From: Paenibacillus sp. A3
Lineage (GTDB): Bacteria; Bacillota; Bacilli; Paenibacillales; NBRC-103111
Direction of reading: 5' to 3'
Assembly (NCBI RefSeq): GCF_001399685.1
Contig: NZ_JTHN01000138.1
Location: forward strand, 1-54,903
Length of the DNA: 54,903 nucleotides
The position numbers and the translations under genes were made by a program. Position 1 is the stretch's first letter. The number at the start of each line of letters is the position of its first letter. Shown here piece by piece: positions 9,296-16,943 of this stretch. A model generated the notes under the pieces. It was not told where the DNA came from and searched no databases. It was given only the letters and a program-made list of their open reading frames with translations.

Positions 9296-9345
9296 ATGAA
9301 CGTTCGATCTAGTCATGTTTTTTTAAAATAGATTGAACGTTCAAT
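9296..9345. promoter_or_regulatory. Two TetR-type operators upstream of the SDR gene
   Basis: GAACGTTC occurs at 9298-9305, just after the -10 box, and again at 9335-9342 inside the perfect 14-base palindrome ATTGAACGTTCAAT (9332-9345), just before the ribosome site. The promoter of the neighbouring TetR gene carries the related palindrome ACGAATGAACATTCGT. One regulator probably binds all three sites. Confidence 0.8.
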
Positions 9346-9364
9346 ATAAACTGGAGGTTTTAGC

Positions 9365-10186
9365 ATGAGTAAATCAGTCTTTATTACAGGAACAAGTTCA
9401 GGATTGGGAAAACGAACGGCGATACGTTTTGCTCAAATGGGCTGGAACGTAGCGGCCACCATGCGTACGCCCGAGAAAGAAACGGAACTTACGGCTTATG
9501 ACAATATTAAAATTTTCAAACTGGACGTCACAAAAGTGGAGCAGGTTCAAACTGCCGTTGATCAAGCCATTGCCGCTTTCGGGAAGATTGACGTCGTCGT
9601 CAATAATGCCGGTATGGGCACTTACGGTGCGTTGGAATTAGCCAAGGAGGAAGCAATTGATTGGCAGTTCGCTGTTAATACTCGGGGGCCGATCAATGTC
9701 ATTCGAAAATTTTTACCGCATTACAGAGCCAATGGCGGAGGCATGTTTATCAATGTCAGCTCCTTCATGGGGATCACGACAGCGGTGCCGCTCGGATCGC
9801 TTTACAACATGTCCAAGTTTGCTTTGGAAGGGTTGACGGAAGGACTTTATTATGAACTGAAGCCGTTGAATATCGAGCTTAGATTGATCGAGCAGGGCGG
9901 CTCTTCAGGGAATAATTTTAGGGAAAGTATTATTTGGAACAGAGATGAAAACATTAAAGATTACGATGATCTGATGACGAAAGTGCAAAATTTAATGAAT
10001 ACCTCTGATAGCAGCGGACTCTTGGATGAGCCTCAGATAATCGTTGATGCCATTACCGCTTTGGCAACGGGTGAAAGCAAGAAATTCCGTACCGTCATCG
10101 GAGCAGCTGGCAACAATCTGATGGCTCTTAGAAACTCCGTGCCGATCGAAGAATATTTGGAGACAATCGCAAAGAATTATATGTAA
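9365..10186 (+). CDS. Short-chain dehydrogenase/reductase (SDR) family oxidoreductase
   Basis: A 273-residue classical SDR. It has the NAD(P)-binding TGTSSGLG at residues 8-15, the NNAG strand motif, a likely catalytic Ser at 132/133 and Y147-N-M-S-K151. It would be a soluble NAD(P)-dependent reductase acting on a small carbonyl or alcohol substrate that cannot be named. The ribosome site CTGGAGG is 8-9 bases before ATG. A perfect promoter and two operators precede it and a TetR repressor gene follows, so expression is probably induced by a small ligand of that repressor. Confidence 0.92.
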   Translation: MSKSVFITGTSSGLGKRTAIRFAQMGWNVAATMRTPEKETELTAYDNIKIFKLDVTKVEQVQTAVDQAIAAFGKIDVVVNNAGMGTYGALELAKEEAIDWQFAVNTRGPINVIRKFLPHYRANGGGMFINVSSFMGITTAVPLGSLYNMSKFALEGLTEGLYYELKPLNIELRLIEQGGSSGNNFRESIIWNRDENIKDYDDLMTKVQNLMNTSDSSGLLDEPQIIVDAITALATGESKKFRTVIGAAGNNLMALRNSVPIEEYLETIAKNYM

Positions 10187-10301
10187 CGATATTTAAATGA
10201 AGGCAGATATCGATTCATTAACCGTTCCTGCCGCTTGTACTCATTCAGTTCGCGCTCTGAAACGGATCTTATTGACGTACGAACGACCCGGCCCTCTTTA
10301 G

Positions 10302-10330
10302 TTGACAAATTCAATATCAATGCCTAAAAT
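10302..10330 (+). promoter_or_regulatory. Promoter of the TetR-family gene
   Basis: TTGACA (10302-10307), a 17-base spacer and TAAAAT (10325-10330). This lies inside the longest possible reading frame of the regulator, which argues that translation really begins further down. Confidence 0.85.
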
Positions 10331-10331
10331 T

Positions 10332-10347
10332 ACGAATGAACATTCGT
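10332..10347. promoter_or_regulatory. Autoregulatory operator of the TetR-family gene
   Basis: ACGAATG-AA-CATTCGT is a 7-base perfect dyad immediately after the -10 box. It matches the core of the two SDR operators (TGAAC-R-TTC), so autorepression is likely. Confidence 0.75.
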
Positions 10348-10388
10348 TTTATGGGACGAAGTATCATTTTTATTGGAGGCAAGCAACG

Positions 10389-10970
10389 GTGTTCGACAAA
10401 TATCATAAAGTCCAGAAGGCGGTTCTGGAGACTACATTGTCCCTCATTATCGAGAAGGAGCTTCAGGCGACTTCCATGTCATTGATTGCCAAAGAAGCAG
10501 GTGTTTCAACAGGAAACATCTATCACTATTTCGATAGCAAAGAATCGATTATTAATGAACTTTACAAAGCGATCGTCCAGTTTAATGGAGAAAAAGTGCT
10601 TGATGGCTTTTACTCCGACGAACCTATACGAGTCCGCATAGAGCGCGCGTGGGAGAATTTGATTCGATTATCCCTTGAATATCCGCAAGGATTTCGGTTT
10701 ATTGAACAATATTCTTTCTCACCGTACATTTACGACGACATTAAAAAAGAGGCGTATGATGGCGGATGGTGCGGCCCTTTGGAAAAGCTGTATGCGCAGG
10801 CGATTCAGGAGAAGTTGTTTATTGAAATGGATCCGTCGCTCATGGCTCAAATGCATTACGGCTCTTTCGTATACGTAATAAAAGGATATCTGCATCACAA
10901 ATTTACGATATCGGACGAAGAAATCAAACGTATTATCGAAGCCACATGGAATAGCGTCAGTGCTCGCTAG
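10389..10970 (+). CDS. TetR/AcrR family transcriptional regulator
   Basis: A 193-residue repressor when started at GTG 10389. The N-terminal helix-turn-helix is clear ('MSLIAKEAGVSTGNIYHYFDSKESIINELY', residues ~31-60) and is followed by a helical ligand-binding domain. The frame is open from TTG 10302, but that codon is part of a perfect -35 box. TTGGAGG at 10372-10378 is ten bases before GTG 10389, which also gives the normal TetR length. Operators at its own promoter and before the SDR gene suggest it controls both. Confidence 0.9.
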   Translation: MFDKYHKVQKAVLETTLSLIIEKELQATSMSLIAKEAGVSTGNIYHYFDSKESIINELYKAIVQFNGEKVLDGFYSDEPIRVRIERAWENLIRLSLEYPQGFRFIEQYSFSPYIYDDIKKEAYDGGWCGPLEKLYAQAIQEKLFIEMDPSLMAQMHYGSFVYVIKGYLHHKFTISDEEIKRIIEATWNSVSAR

Positions 10971-11027
10971 AGAAGGTATTTGATCCGTAAAGAGATTGAT
11001 GAAGAAGACAATTAAACACGAAGAATG

Positions 11028-11064
11028 TCGGGTGAGAAGAAGATTATCTCATTTCCCGACTGTG
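11028..11064. terminator. Hairpin between convergent tetR and DUF4386 genes
   Basis: GTCGGG-t-GAGA...TCTC-att-CCCGAC forms an interrupted stem between the two convergent genes. It lacks a strong T-run on either side, so its role as a terminator is only likely. Confidence 0.45.
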
Positions 11065-11078
11065 TGCCGAGTGATTAT

Positions 11079-11762
11079 TCATAAATTGTGGTAATGACTA
11101 GAATCCTGTCCCGCCCGGTTGATCAGCCATATAGCCAAAACCAATTGTTGAAAGGCTATTAGAATGTTCAACATCATGTAGGTTGCATCCAGACCGATGA
11201 AGCGAATCATAAATAAAAAGCTTGCCAATAAGGACAATGTAGACCCAATAAGACCCGAAACTGATAACCAACGTGGAACTAATTTAGTTTGGTAAAATAT
11301 GCAGTTAAACAAGAACATAGCCAAAACAAATGACAGTGTCGTTGCCACATGGTTCACCAAATCACGTCCTTCCCGTAACAACCCACCCAGGACCTGAAAA
11401 TACGATACATTCAGAGTTCCAACTTTTGCAAATTCGTGGCTTAATGTCAATAGCAAAAGAAGAATGATTACACCAATAATAATGAATACACCCGCAATGA
11501 TGCCGAAAGCAACAGATCCAAGAGCTAAACCTTTATTATGCTTACTTAAAATCGGATACATCAAAATAGGAATACCAACATATGCAACAACCATTAACAA
11601 CTGGAAAAACGCTCCTATTAGTACCTGATTTTCATTTGTAGAAGCATTGACAAGGTAATCTGCTCCATCTATAACAGGAACAACACTAAATATGCCTGTA
11701 ACCAACCCGGCTAGTAATAATACCCCAGTAATTACTGCAGACCTTCTACTCTTCCTCAACAT
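11079..11762 (-). CDS. DUF4386 family integral membrane protein
   Basis: A 227-residue protein with about six membrane helices, matching the DUF4386 pattern: an N-terminal 'RRSAVITGVLLLAGLVTGI' helix, then 'LFNCIFYQTKLVPRWLSVSG' and a final pair of helices. The function of this family is unknown. An AAGGAGG site lies upstream of the start on the minus strand. It has no obvious operon partner and is convergent with the TetR gene. Confidence 0.85.
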   Translation of the reverse strand: MLRKSRRSAVITGVLLLAGLVTGIFSVVPVIDGADYLVNASTNENQVLIGAFFQLLMVVAYVGIPILMYPILSKHNKGLALGSVAFGIIAGVFIIIGVIILLLLLTLSHEFAKVGTLNVSYFQVLGGLLREGRDLVNHVATTLSFVLAMFLFNCIFYQTKLVPRWLSVSGLIGSTLSLLASFLFMIRFIGLDATYMMLNILIAFQQLVLAIWLINRAGQDSSHYHNL

Positions 11763-12179
11763 AATTAACCTCCTTATACTACCTACGCCTTCCTCGGCAT
11801 TTTTTATCGTGTATAAAGTGTAGAGGGTGAAGATGATTACCTTCCAGCAAAAACTGGCTGCATATCAGGAGCTGGGATTCAAAAATAATTTCAAACAGGA
11901 GGGCTCGCGGCTTTAAGTATGAAGCAGACAAAAGAAATGCCGCGATGTTTTTTTAATCATAAAAAACGGAGGAGGGATACTAATAACAAAAATATTGCGA
12001 AAGACCAAACAGTGAGAAGCTGCAGCAAACTAATTTATATAAGGTTTTTGATATGTGGCAGCTTGAACGAAACGGAAAAGGAAAAGAGAGCTGCAGAGCA
12101 TATGTTCAACTTAGGGAAACATTATAAAATGTATGCATCGATTTGTGAAAAGATCACTTATAAACACACTTTTTTTGTC

Positions 12180-12265
12180 GACAAGAATATGTACTGATTC
12201 CAACCCGCGTAAATCGCGGGTTTTTCATTTTATCGGCACAAATTCTTGCCAAAAGCCAATACCTA
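12180..12265 (+). repeat. Dispersed repeat, copy A (contains a terminator)
   Basis: Shares with 13374-13422 and 17996-18080 the order: GACA(A)GAAyATA, then a TAAATCGCGG hairpin arm, then TTTT. Copies A and C also share a downstream AArTTCTTGyCAAAA.CCAATrCC block. The hairpin CCCGCG-taaat-CGCGGG-TTTTT at 12204-12226 is a good terminator. Confidence 0.6.
12203..12226 (+). terminator. Terminator within repeat copy A
   Basis: CCCGCG-taaat-CGCGGG followed by TTTTTC. No intact gene ends directly before it. Confidence 0.7.
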
Positions 12266-12500
12266 TTAACCGATTAACACTCTTATTCATTAAGAACGCC
12301 CGCTTCACTATAGGCTGGGCAATTTGATTATATTTGACGTGCTCTTATTTTTATGAGTTTTCGAGAGATCGTTTTAATCGCCCAACATCAACATATAGTA
12401 TATGTTGTCGAAGTATGTTGTCAAACGTTGAAATTCGCCCTAAAATAGGGTACAGTAGGAACGGGAACATATATTCGCTATTGTAGAAAGGGGGACTTCA

Positions 12501-12608
12501 ATGAAAATAGAGTTTTTTGTGTATTTATTTGGGATGAAATCTACGAATTATATAAAAACTATGACGGAAAAAGCAAGAAAGGAAGAGGCTTATGATTACC
12601 ATTTATGA
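12501..12608 (+). CDS. Possible 35-residue leader ORF overlapping the sugar isomerase gene
   Basis: ATG 12501 follows the strong site GAAAGGGGG and opens a 35-codon frame rich in aromatic and basic residues (MKIEFFVYLFGMKSTNYIK at the start). It overlaps the downstream start codon by 17 bases. It resembles no family I know. It may couple translation to the isomerase gene, or it may be a degenerate fragment. The good ribosome site is the main support. Confidence 0.4.
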   Translation: MKIEFFVYLFGMKSTNYIKTMTEKARKEEAYDYHL

Positions 12609-13359
12609 TTGGTTTGGCTATGAATTGCCGATTAAAGAACGTTATCAATTAATAAAAGAAGCCGGTTTTGATGGCGTTTTATTATGGTGGAGTGAAGACT
12701 TTAATCGGAACGATTACCGCAACGGGCCACAAATTGCGCGAGAAGCGGGTCTTTTTATAGAAAATATCCACGCGCCTATCAAAAACCAAAACAGCCTCTG
12801 GCTTGACAATCTGGACGGTGAAGCCTTAACCGATTGTTATTTGCAATGTGTTGCAGATTGCGCTGATTTTGAGATTCCAACAATGGTGGTGCACCTGCCC
12901 GACGAAGACAATCCATATAACGCATTGGGACTGGATAGAATCAAGCGAATCACTGAAAGAGCTGAACAGCTTGGTGTAAATGTTTCACTGGAAAATTTAT
13001 GGAATCTCACCAACTTGGCACATGTGCTTGAGCAAGTCGATTCCCTGCGTATCGGATTCTGTTATGACTGCGGACATCACTACAACTACTATCCAGGCGA
13101 TGATTTATTATCCATGTACGGTTCCCGGCTGATGGCACTACATTTACATGATAATAACGGAAGTTATGCCCAACACGGGTTACCCTTTGACGGCACGATT
13201 GATTGGTCTACAACCATGAAAAAAATTGCGGAAACGAATTATTCAGGAGCGATTGCAATAGAGGCCATGAATTGGGATTATGAGGATTTATCGGCTAAAG
13301 CGTTTTTACATAAAGCGTTTGAGCGAGCAAAAAAGCTGGAACCATTAAAATCTCCATAA
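12592..13359 (+). CDS. Sugar phosphate isomerase/epimerase (xylose isomerase-like TIM barrel)
   Basis: A 255-residue AP-endonuclease-2/xylose-isomerase-like TIM barrel. Candidate metal ligands are Glu in 'VSLENLWN', Asp/His in 'CYDCGHH', His in 'LHLHDNN' and Glu in 'IAIEAMNW', at the ends of successive strands. Such proteins isomerise or epimerise sugars, inositols or their phosphates; the substrate is not evident here. The start has an AAGGAAGAGG site and lies within the end of a 35-codon ORF. No sugar transporter is adjacent, so the pathway is open. Confidence 0.85.
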   Translation: MITIYDWFGYELPIKERYQLIKEAGFDGVLLWWSEDFNRNDYRNGPQIAREAGLFIENIHAPIKNQNSLWLDNLDGEALTDCYLQCVADCADFEIPTMVVHLPDEDNPYNALGLDRIKRITERAEQLGVNVSLENLWNLTNLAHVLEQVDSLRIGFCYDCGHHYNYYPGDDLLSMYGSRLMALHLHDNNGSYAQHGLPFDGTIDWSTTMKKIAETNYSGAIAIEAMNWDYEDLSAKAFLHKAFERAKKLEPLKSP

Positions 13360-13373
13360 GTGAGAATTTTCGG

Positions 13374-13422
13374 TTGACAAGAACATAGTCCCATAACAAG
13401 TCGAGAGTAAATCGCGGCTTTC
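13374..13422 (+). repeat. Dispersed repeat, copy B (partial)
   Basis: GTTGACAAGAACATAGTCCC and GTAAATCGCGGCTTT match copies A and C, but the first hairpin arm is altered (tcgagag in place of ccgcg), so this copy no longer forms the terminator. Confidence 0.55.
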
Positions 13423-13424
13423 GT

Positions 13425-13467
13425 ATAAATAGGTCAGCCAGAAAGTTCTGGTTGGCCTATTTATTTG
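13425..13467. terminator. Terminator between the isomerase and fnr genes
   Basis: AAATAGGTCAGCCAG-aaagtt-CTGGTTGGCCTATTT is a long stem followed by ATTTGG. It lies between convergent genes and may serve both. Confidence 0.75.
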
Positions 13468-13529
13468 GGCAATTTACCGGTGGTTTCCGACCTGTGATTA
13501 TAATTTCGCAAATGGCCCTGAGTTTGGCG

Positions 13530-14276
13530 TTAAACCCGGCAGATTTCCTTCGGACAATTTTCGCAGCTGCATACATTCTTCAAATAGTCCAAATCCTTGA
13601 TAACAACATAACCGTTGTCGATTGCTACGGCGTTCTCCTTGCGCATATCGCTTAACATACGGTTGACGCTTTCTCTTGTTGCACCGATCATTTCCGCCAT
13701 TTCCGTATTATTGAGCTTCTTCGAAATTTTGATTTGCCGGTCTCCGCAAGGCTTTCCGTAGGAATTGCTGAGCCGGATCAGCAAGGAACACAGCGCGCCG
13801 GGTTTGCCGAATAACATCAGATCGCGGAATTTCGTTTGCGTCATCCGTTGCGTTGCGGCCATCCATTTCATAAAGTCGATCGCCAGATCCCCGTGCTGCC
13901 ACAGCAGCACCTCGAGGTCCTTCCGTTGGATGACGCCGAACTCGCTGTCCTCCAGCACTTCCGCATCAAAGCTTTGTACTGCATTATAAAACGGATCGAT
14001 CTGGCCGAACAAGTCTCCGGTATGATGCATATATAATGTTATTTTGCTTCCGCTATTCGAAGTTTTGGTGAGTTTTACGCAGCCTTTTTTCACAAAATAA
14101 AGCTTATCGGCGGTATCACCTTCCCAATATAAATAAGATCCGGCTTCCGCGCGTTTCGGGTACATGATGCCCTCTAACAACTCGAGATTTTCTTTCGAAA
14201 AGAACATTTCCGTCCATCCGGTTGTATCGCCTTCCGTTTGGCATTCCGTTTTGTATTCTAATTTGTTAATAGCCAT
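13530..14276 (-). CDS. fnr: Crp/Fnr-family oxygen-responsive regulator FNR
   Basis: A 248-residue regulator with an N-terminal cyclic-nucleotide-binding-type beta barrel, a dimer helix and a winged helix ('TEMAEMIGATRESVNRMLSDM', residues ~196-216). The tail carries C236-S-C238-E-N-C241-P-K-E-I-C246. The spacing C-x2-C-x4-C is that of Bacillus FNR, where C-terminal cysteines hold a [4Fe-4S] cluster that activates the protein without oxygen. It is divergent from the nreA-nreC-nreB genes, with a candidate FNR box in the shared promoter region. A CRP-like cAMP role is unlikely given the cluster. Confidence 0.9.
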   Translation of the reverse strand: MAINKLEYKTECQTEGDTTGWTEMFFSKENLELLEGIMYPKRAEAGSYLYWEGDTADKLYFVKKGCVKLTKTSNSGSKITLYMHHTGDLFGQIDPFYNAVQSFDAEVLEDSEFGVIQRKDLEVLLWQHGDLAIDFMKWMAATQRMTQTKFRDLMLFGKPGALCSLLIRLSNSYGKPCGDRQIKISKKLNNTEMAEMIGATRESVNRMLSDMRKENAVAIDNGYVVIKDLDYLKNVCSCENCPKEICRV

Positions 14277-14383
14277 TTTAGCCAGCCCCTCTCAACCATC
14301 TTATGAGAATATTCTACCCCTAACAATGTAAGAAAGGGATCGGGGAACTTCCTGAATATTCGACTCTAAAACCCTGATTATCG

Positions 14384-14399
14384 AGTGACCTAAATCACA
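14384..14399. promoter_or_regulatory. Candidate FNR box between fnr and nreA
   Basis: AGTGA-cctaaa-TCACA differs from the Bacillus FNR consensus TGTGA-N6-TCACA only at the first base. It lies 108 bases before the fnr start and 127 bases before nreA, so it could serve either side. Confidence 0.7.
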
Positions 14400-14429
14400 G
14401 GATCGGGCGATTTCTCCCTGATGAACAAT

Positions 14430-14445
14430 TCAGGGATTTCCCTGA
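14430..14445. promoter_or_regulatory. Candidate NreC-binding palindrome
   Basis: TCAGGGA-tt-TCCCTGA is a perfect dyad whose core AGGG-N4-CCCT matches, as I recall it, the GC-rich palindrome bound by staphylococcal NreC. It sits directly upstream of a likely -35 region (TTACAT at 14447) and -10 (TACAAT at 14469-14474), the position expected for an activator of the nreA promoter. Confidence 0.6.
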
Positions 14446-14525
14446 CTTACATATTGAATAAAAACCGTTACAATGGAGCATAGACGATACCGATAAGCGT
14501 TGGCGATAGGAAGGGGGGCTGTAGG

Positions 14526-14978
14526 ATGCCCGAAATCATTGGAATCGCCGCCGAACAATTACACAGGCTTCGATTGGATACGCATAGCGATTTTGTCGCA
14601 GTGGCTTTGCCAGACTCAGATCAGAGAATTCGCTTTCATTATGCAGACGGCAATGATAATGATCGGTATCGACATATGATAGTGAGATCCGGACGCGGAG
14701 TTGCCGGCGTAGCTATCCTTCTGGACCGAATGTCCCGGTTGGAGAAGGGGCATCCGCAGTTCGAAAAGCTTCGATTGGAATGTCCGGTCATGTTAGCCGA
14801 GAAACTGTACGCCGCCGTCGCCATTCCAGTTATTTTACCGTTAAATGGCAGAGGCGTGCTCCTCACCGGAAGCCGTTCGTTTCGAACTTACACCGATCAC
14901 GAGACAGAGCTGATGTTGATGACGACGGAAGCCATTTCCGAATGGTTCCGAATCAACGAAATTACCGAAAAAAAATGA
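14526..14978 (+). CDS. nreA: GAF-domain protein, NreA-like nitrate receptor
   Basis: A 150-residue protein consisting of one GAF domain: 'IVRSGRGVAGVAILLDRMSRLEKG' in the middle and the 'GVLLTGSRSF.TYTDHETELMLMTTEAISEW' end. In staphylococci NreA binds nitrate and restrains the NreB kinase. The size, domain and position before a NarL-type regulator and a HisKA_3 kinase support the same job here. The ribosome site AAGGGGGG is close to ATG 14526. It is the first gene of the likely operon nreA-nreC-nreB. Confidence 0.75.
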   Translation: MPEIIGIAAEQLHRLRLDTHSDFVAVALPDSDQRIRFHYADGNDNDRYRHMIVRSGRGVAGVAILLDRMSRLEKGHPQFEKLRLECPVMLAEKLYAAVAIPVILPLNGRGVLLTGSRSFRTYTDHETELMLMTTEAISEWFRINEITEKK

Positions 14979-15087
14979 ATTCCATTGATGGAATTTATTT
15001 TTTTTTGTTATGATAAAGATAAGCGTGAAAACGTCATTGTGAGTTCATTGCGGATCGTTTCGATTCGCTTAAAGGTAGGGGGACGGG

Positions 15088-15744
15088 ATGATCAAGCTTC
15101 TAATCGTTGATGACCACGCGGTAGTTCGATCCGGGCTGCTGCTACTGCTGGATGGAAAACAAGGCATCGAAGTCGTTGGGGAAGCCGCCGATGGGGACGA
15201 AGGAATTTGCAAGGCAGTGGAGATAAAGCCGAATGTCGTACTGATGGACCTGAGTATGCCGAATGGAAAAGACGGTCTTACCGCGACGACGGAATTAAAG
15301 AAAGTATTGCCGGAAACGGCGATTTTGATTCTCACCATGCACGATGACGAAGAATATTTATTCCGTTCTATTCATGCGGGAGCTTCCGGATATATCCTGA
15401 AAAGTGCTCCTCACGAAGAACTGCTATGGGCAATCAAGTCGGTCGCTTCCGGCAATGCGTATTTATATCCTACTGCAACGAAGAAGCTGATGGGCGAATA
15501 TTTGGAGCGGATTAAAAATGGTGAAAACGGGGATACTTACGAAACGCTATCCGAACGTGAAAAAGAAATTTTATCCCTGGTGGCTAAAGGGTATAGCAAT
15601 AAGGAAATTGCCGAGCAGTTAATCCTCAGCGTCAAAACCGTAGAGACCCATAAAGCCAAAGTCATGGAGAAGCTCGGGCTCAAAACAAGACCGGAGCTGG
15701 TCAAGTATGCTATGAAAAAGGGGCTGCTTAACTTTGAATCCTAA
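15088..15744 (+). CDS. nreC: NarL/NreC-type response regulator
   Basis: A 218-residue regulator. The receiver domain has Asp8, Asp9, phospho-acceptor Asp54 and the conserved Lys in 'YILKSAP'. The C-terminal LuxR-type helix-turn-helix spans residues ~150-205 ('[22 protein letters not shown]'). An AGGTAGGGGG site precedes ATG. The stop overlaps the start of the kinase gene, so both are coupled. In staphylococci NreC activates nitrate and nitrite reductase operons; those operons are not in this window. Confidence 0.85.
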   Translation: MIKLLIVDDHAVVRSGLLLLLDGKQGIEVVGEAADGDEGICKAVEIKPNVVLMDLSMPNGKDGLTATTELKKVLPETAILILTMHDDEEYLFRSIHAGASGYILKSAPHEELLWAIKSVASGNAYLYPTATKKLMGEYLERIKNGENGDTYETLSEREKEILSLVAKGYSNKEIAEQLILSVKTVETHKAKVMEKLGLKTRPELVKYAMKKGLLNFES

Positions 15745-16852
15745 GGATGGCAGAAAAACTGCGGAAGTGATCGGTCAGCATGTAAGCATGCTTCTTTCAC
15801 AACTTGAGGAGCATATCCATGACCCAGAGGTTCTCAACGGGCTGCAGCAATCGCTTAAGCAATTAGCAGATCTTAAATTCGCTTTAGACGAATCGTCGAT
15901 CGTAGCCGTAACGAATCACAAAGGGGCGATCCAGTATGTGAACGACAAATTTTGTGAAATATCCAAATACGATAGAGACGAATTGATCGGCAAAGACCAT
16001 CGGATTATTAACTCCGGCTATCACGATAAAGCATTCATGCGCAATCTATGGAATACGATTATGGCCGGAAAGGTATGGCACGGTGAAATCAAAAATAAAG
16101 CCAGTGACGGTACTTATTATTGGGTGAATACAACCATTGTACCGCTTGTAAACGAGAATGGAAAACCATATCAATATTTGGCAATCCGTAACGAGGTCAC
16201 TCGATTGAAAAAAGTCGAGGAAGAGCTGCAGCTCATGATGAAGAAGGTTATGAACATTCAAGAGGAAGAACGCAAAAGGTTCTCGCGCGAATTGCACGAC
16301 GGCATCGGTCAAAGCTTATTCTCTCTGCTGATACAACTGGACCGATTGATTGGAGAGAATCCACCCCCGGGCTTAGCAGACGTTCGCAGAAGCGTTGCGG
16401 GGATTATTGAGGATGTAAGGGGATTGGCATGGGAAATGCGTCCTTCCGTGTTGGACGATTTAGGCGTTGCACCTGCTATCCGTACGTATATTGAGAACTA
16501 TACGGAGCATTATGGAATACAGGTTCATCTGCAAAGCAATTTACGCCGACGTCTTCATGCGCAAGTGGAAACGACCATTTATAGGATAATACAAGAGGCA
16601 TTAACCAATATCGCCAAATATGCGGCTGTTTCTGTGGCAGAGGTAGTAATTAATGATCAGGTCGCAACCATTGAACTACGAGTTGAGGATCGGGGAATGG
16701 GCTTCATACGGGATCGCAGCGCCAAAGGTGTTGGTCTGTTCAGTATGGAAGAGCGCGCCAAAGCTGTCGGCGGACAACTGACGGTTCATTCCGAAACAGG
16801 TAAAGGAACGACAATTGCATGTATTGTGCCAGTGGATAAGATGAACGGCTAA
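15734..16852 (+). CDS. nreB: PAS-domain HisKA_3 sensor kinase, NreB-like
   Basis: A 372-residue cytoplasmic kinase with a helical N-terminus, a PAS domain (residues ~48-155), a HisKA_3 dimerisation helix with His188 in '[13 protein letters not shown]', and an ATPase domain ending in '[16 protein letters not shown]'. There are no membrane segments. Staphylococcal NreB binds an oxygen-labile [4Fe-4S] cluster through four PAS cysteines. Here the PAS domain has a single cysteine, Cys74, so that cluster cannot form the same way. Translation starts at TTG 15734, overlapping the nreC end, with AAAAGGGG upstream. Confidence 0.82.
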   Translation: MNPKDGRKTAEVIGQHVSMLLSQLEEHIHDPEVLNGLQQSLKQLADLKFALDESSIVAVTNHKGAIQYVNDKFCEISKYDRDELIGKDHRIINSGYHDKAFMRNLWNTIMAGKVWHGEIKNKASDGTYYWVNTTIVPLVNENGKPYQYLAIRNEVTRLKKVEEELQLMMKKVMNIQEEERKRFSRELHDGIGQSLFSLLIQLDRLIGENPPPGLADVRRSVAGIIEDVRGLAWEMRPSVLDDLGVAPAIRTYIENYTEHYGIQVHLQSNLRRRLHAQVETTIYRIIQEALTNIAKYAAVSVAEVVINDQVATIELRVEDRGMGFIRDRSAKGVGLFSMEERAKAVGGQLTVHSETGKGTTIACIVPVDKMNG

Positions 16853-16867
16853 AGGAATAATGAGATT

Positions 16868-16904
16868 TAAGCGCTGACCGGGAATGCTCGGCAGCGCTTT
16901 TTTT
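16868..16904 (+). terminator. Terminator of the nre operon
   Basis: AAGCGCTG-a-CCG...CGG-CAGCGCTTTTTTT stem with T-run, 16 bases after nreB. Confidence 0.9.
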
Positions 16905-16943
16905 AATTGCTTGCCCGAGACGTTTCGTAAAGTGATTTTCCTC

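Larger units (their letters stand above)
11763..12500. other. Mostly non-coding stretch with decayed ORFs
   Basis: No convincing full gene. A 27-codon ORF (11833-11916, GAGGGTGAAG site) reading MITFQQKLAAYQELGFKNNF resembles the first residues of a longer enzyme and may be a remnant. A 92-codon frame at 11919-12197 has unlikely composition and no good start. The stretch ends with a repeat copy that includes a terminator (12180-12265) and the leader of the next gene. Confidence 0.5.

Noticed and set aside
9101..9331. 76-codon plus frame before the SDR gene
   Set aside because: It runs through a terminator, a perfect promoter and an operator, so it is not a gene.
12133..12327. 64-codon frame over repeat copy A
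   Set aside because: It crosses a terminator and repeat sequence and has no ribosome site.
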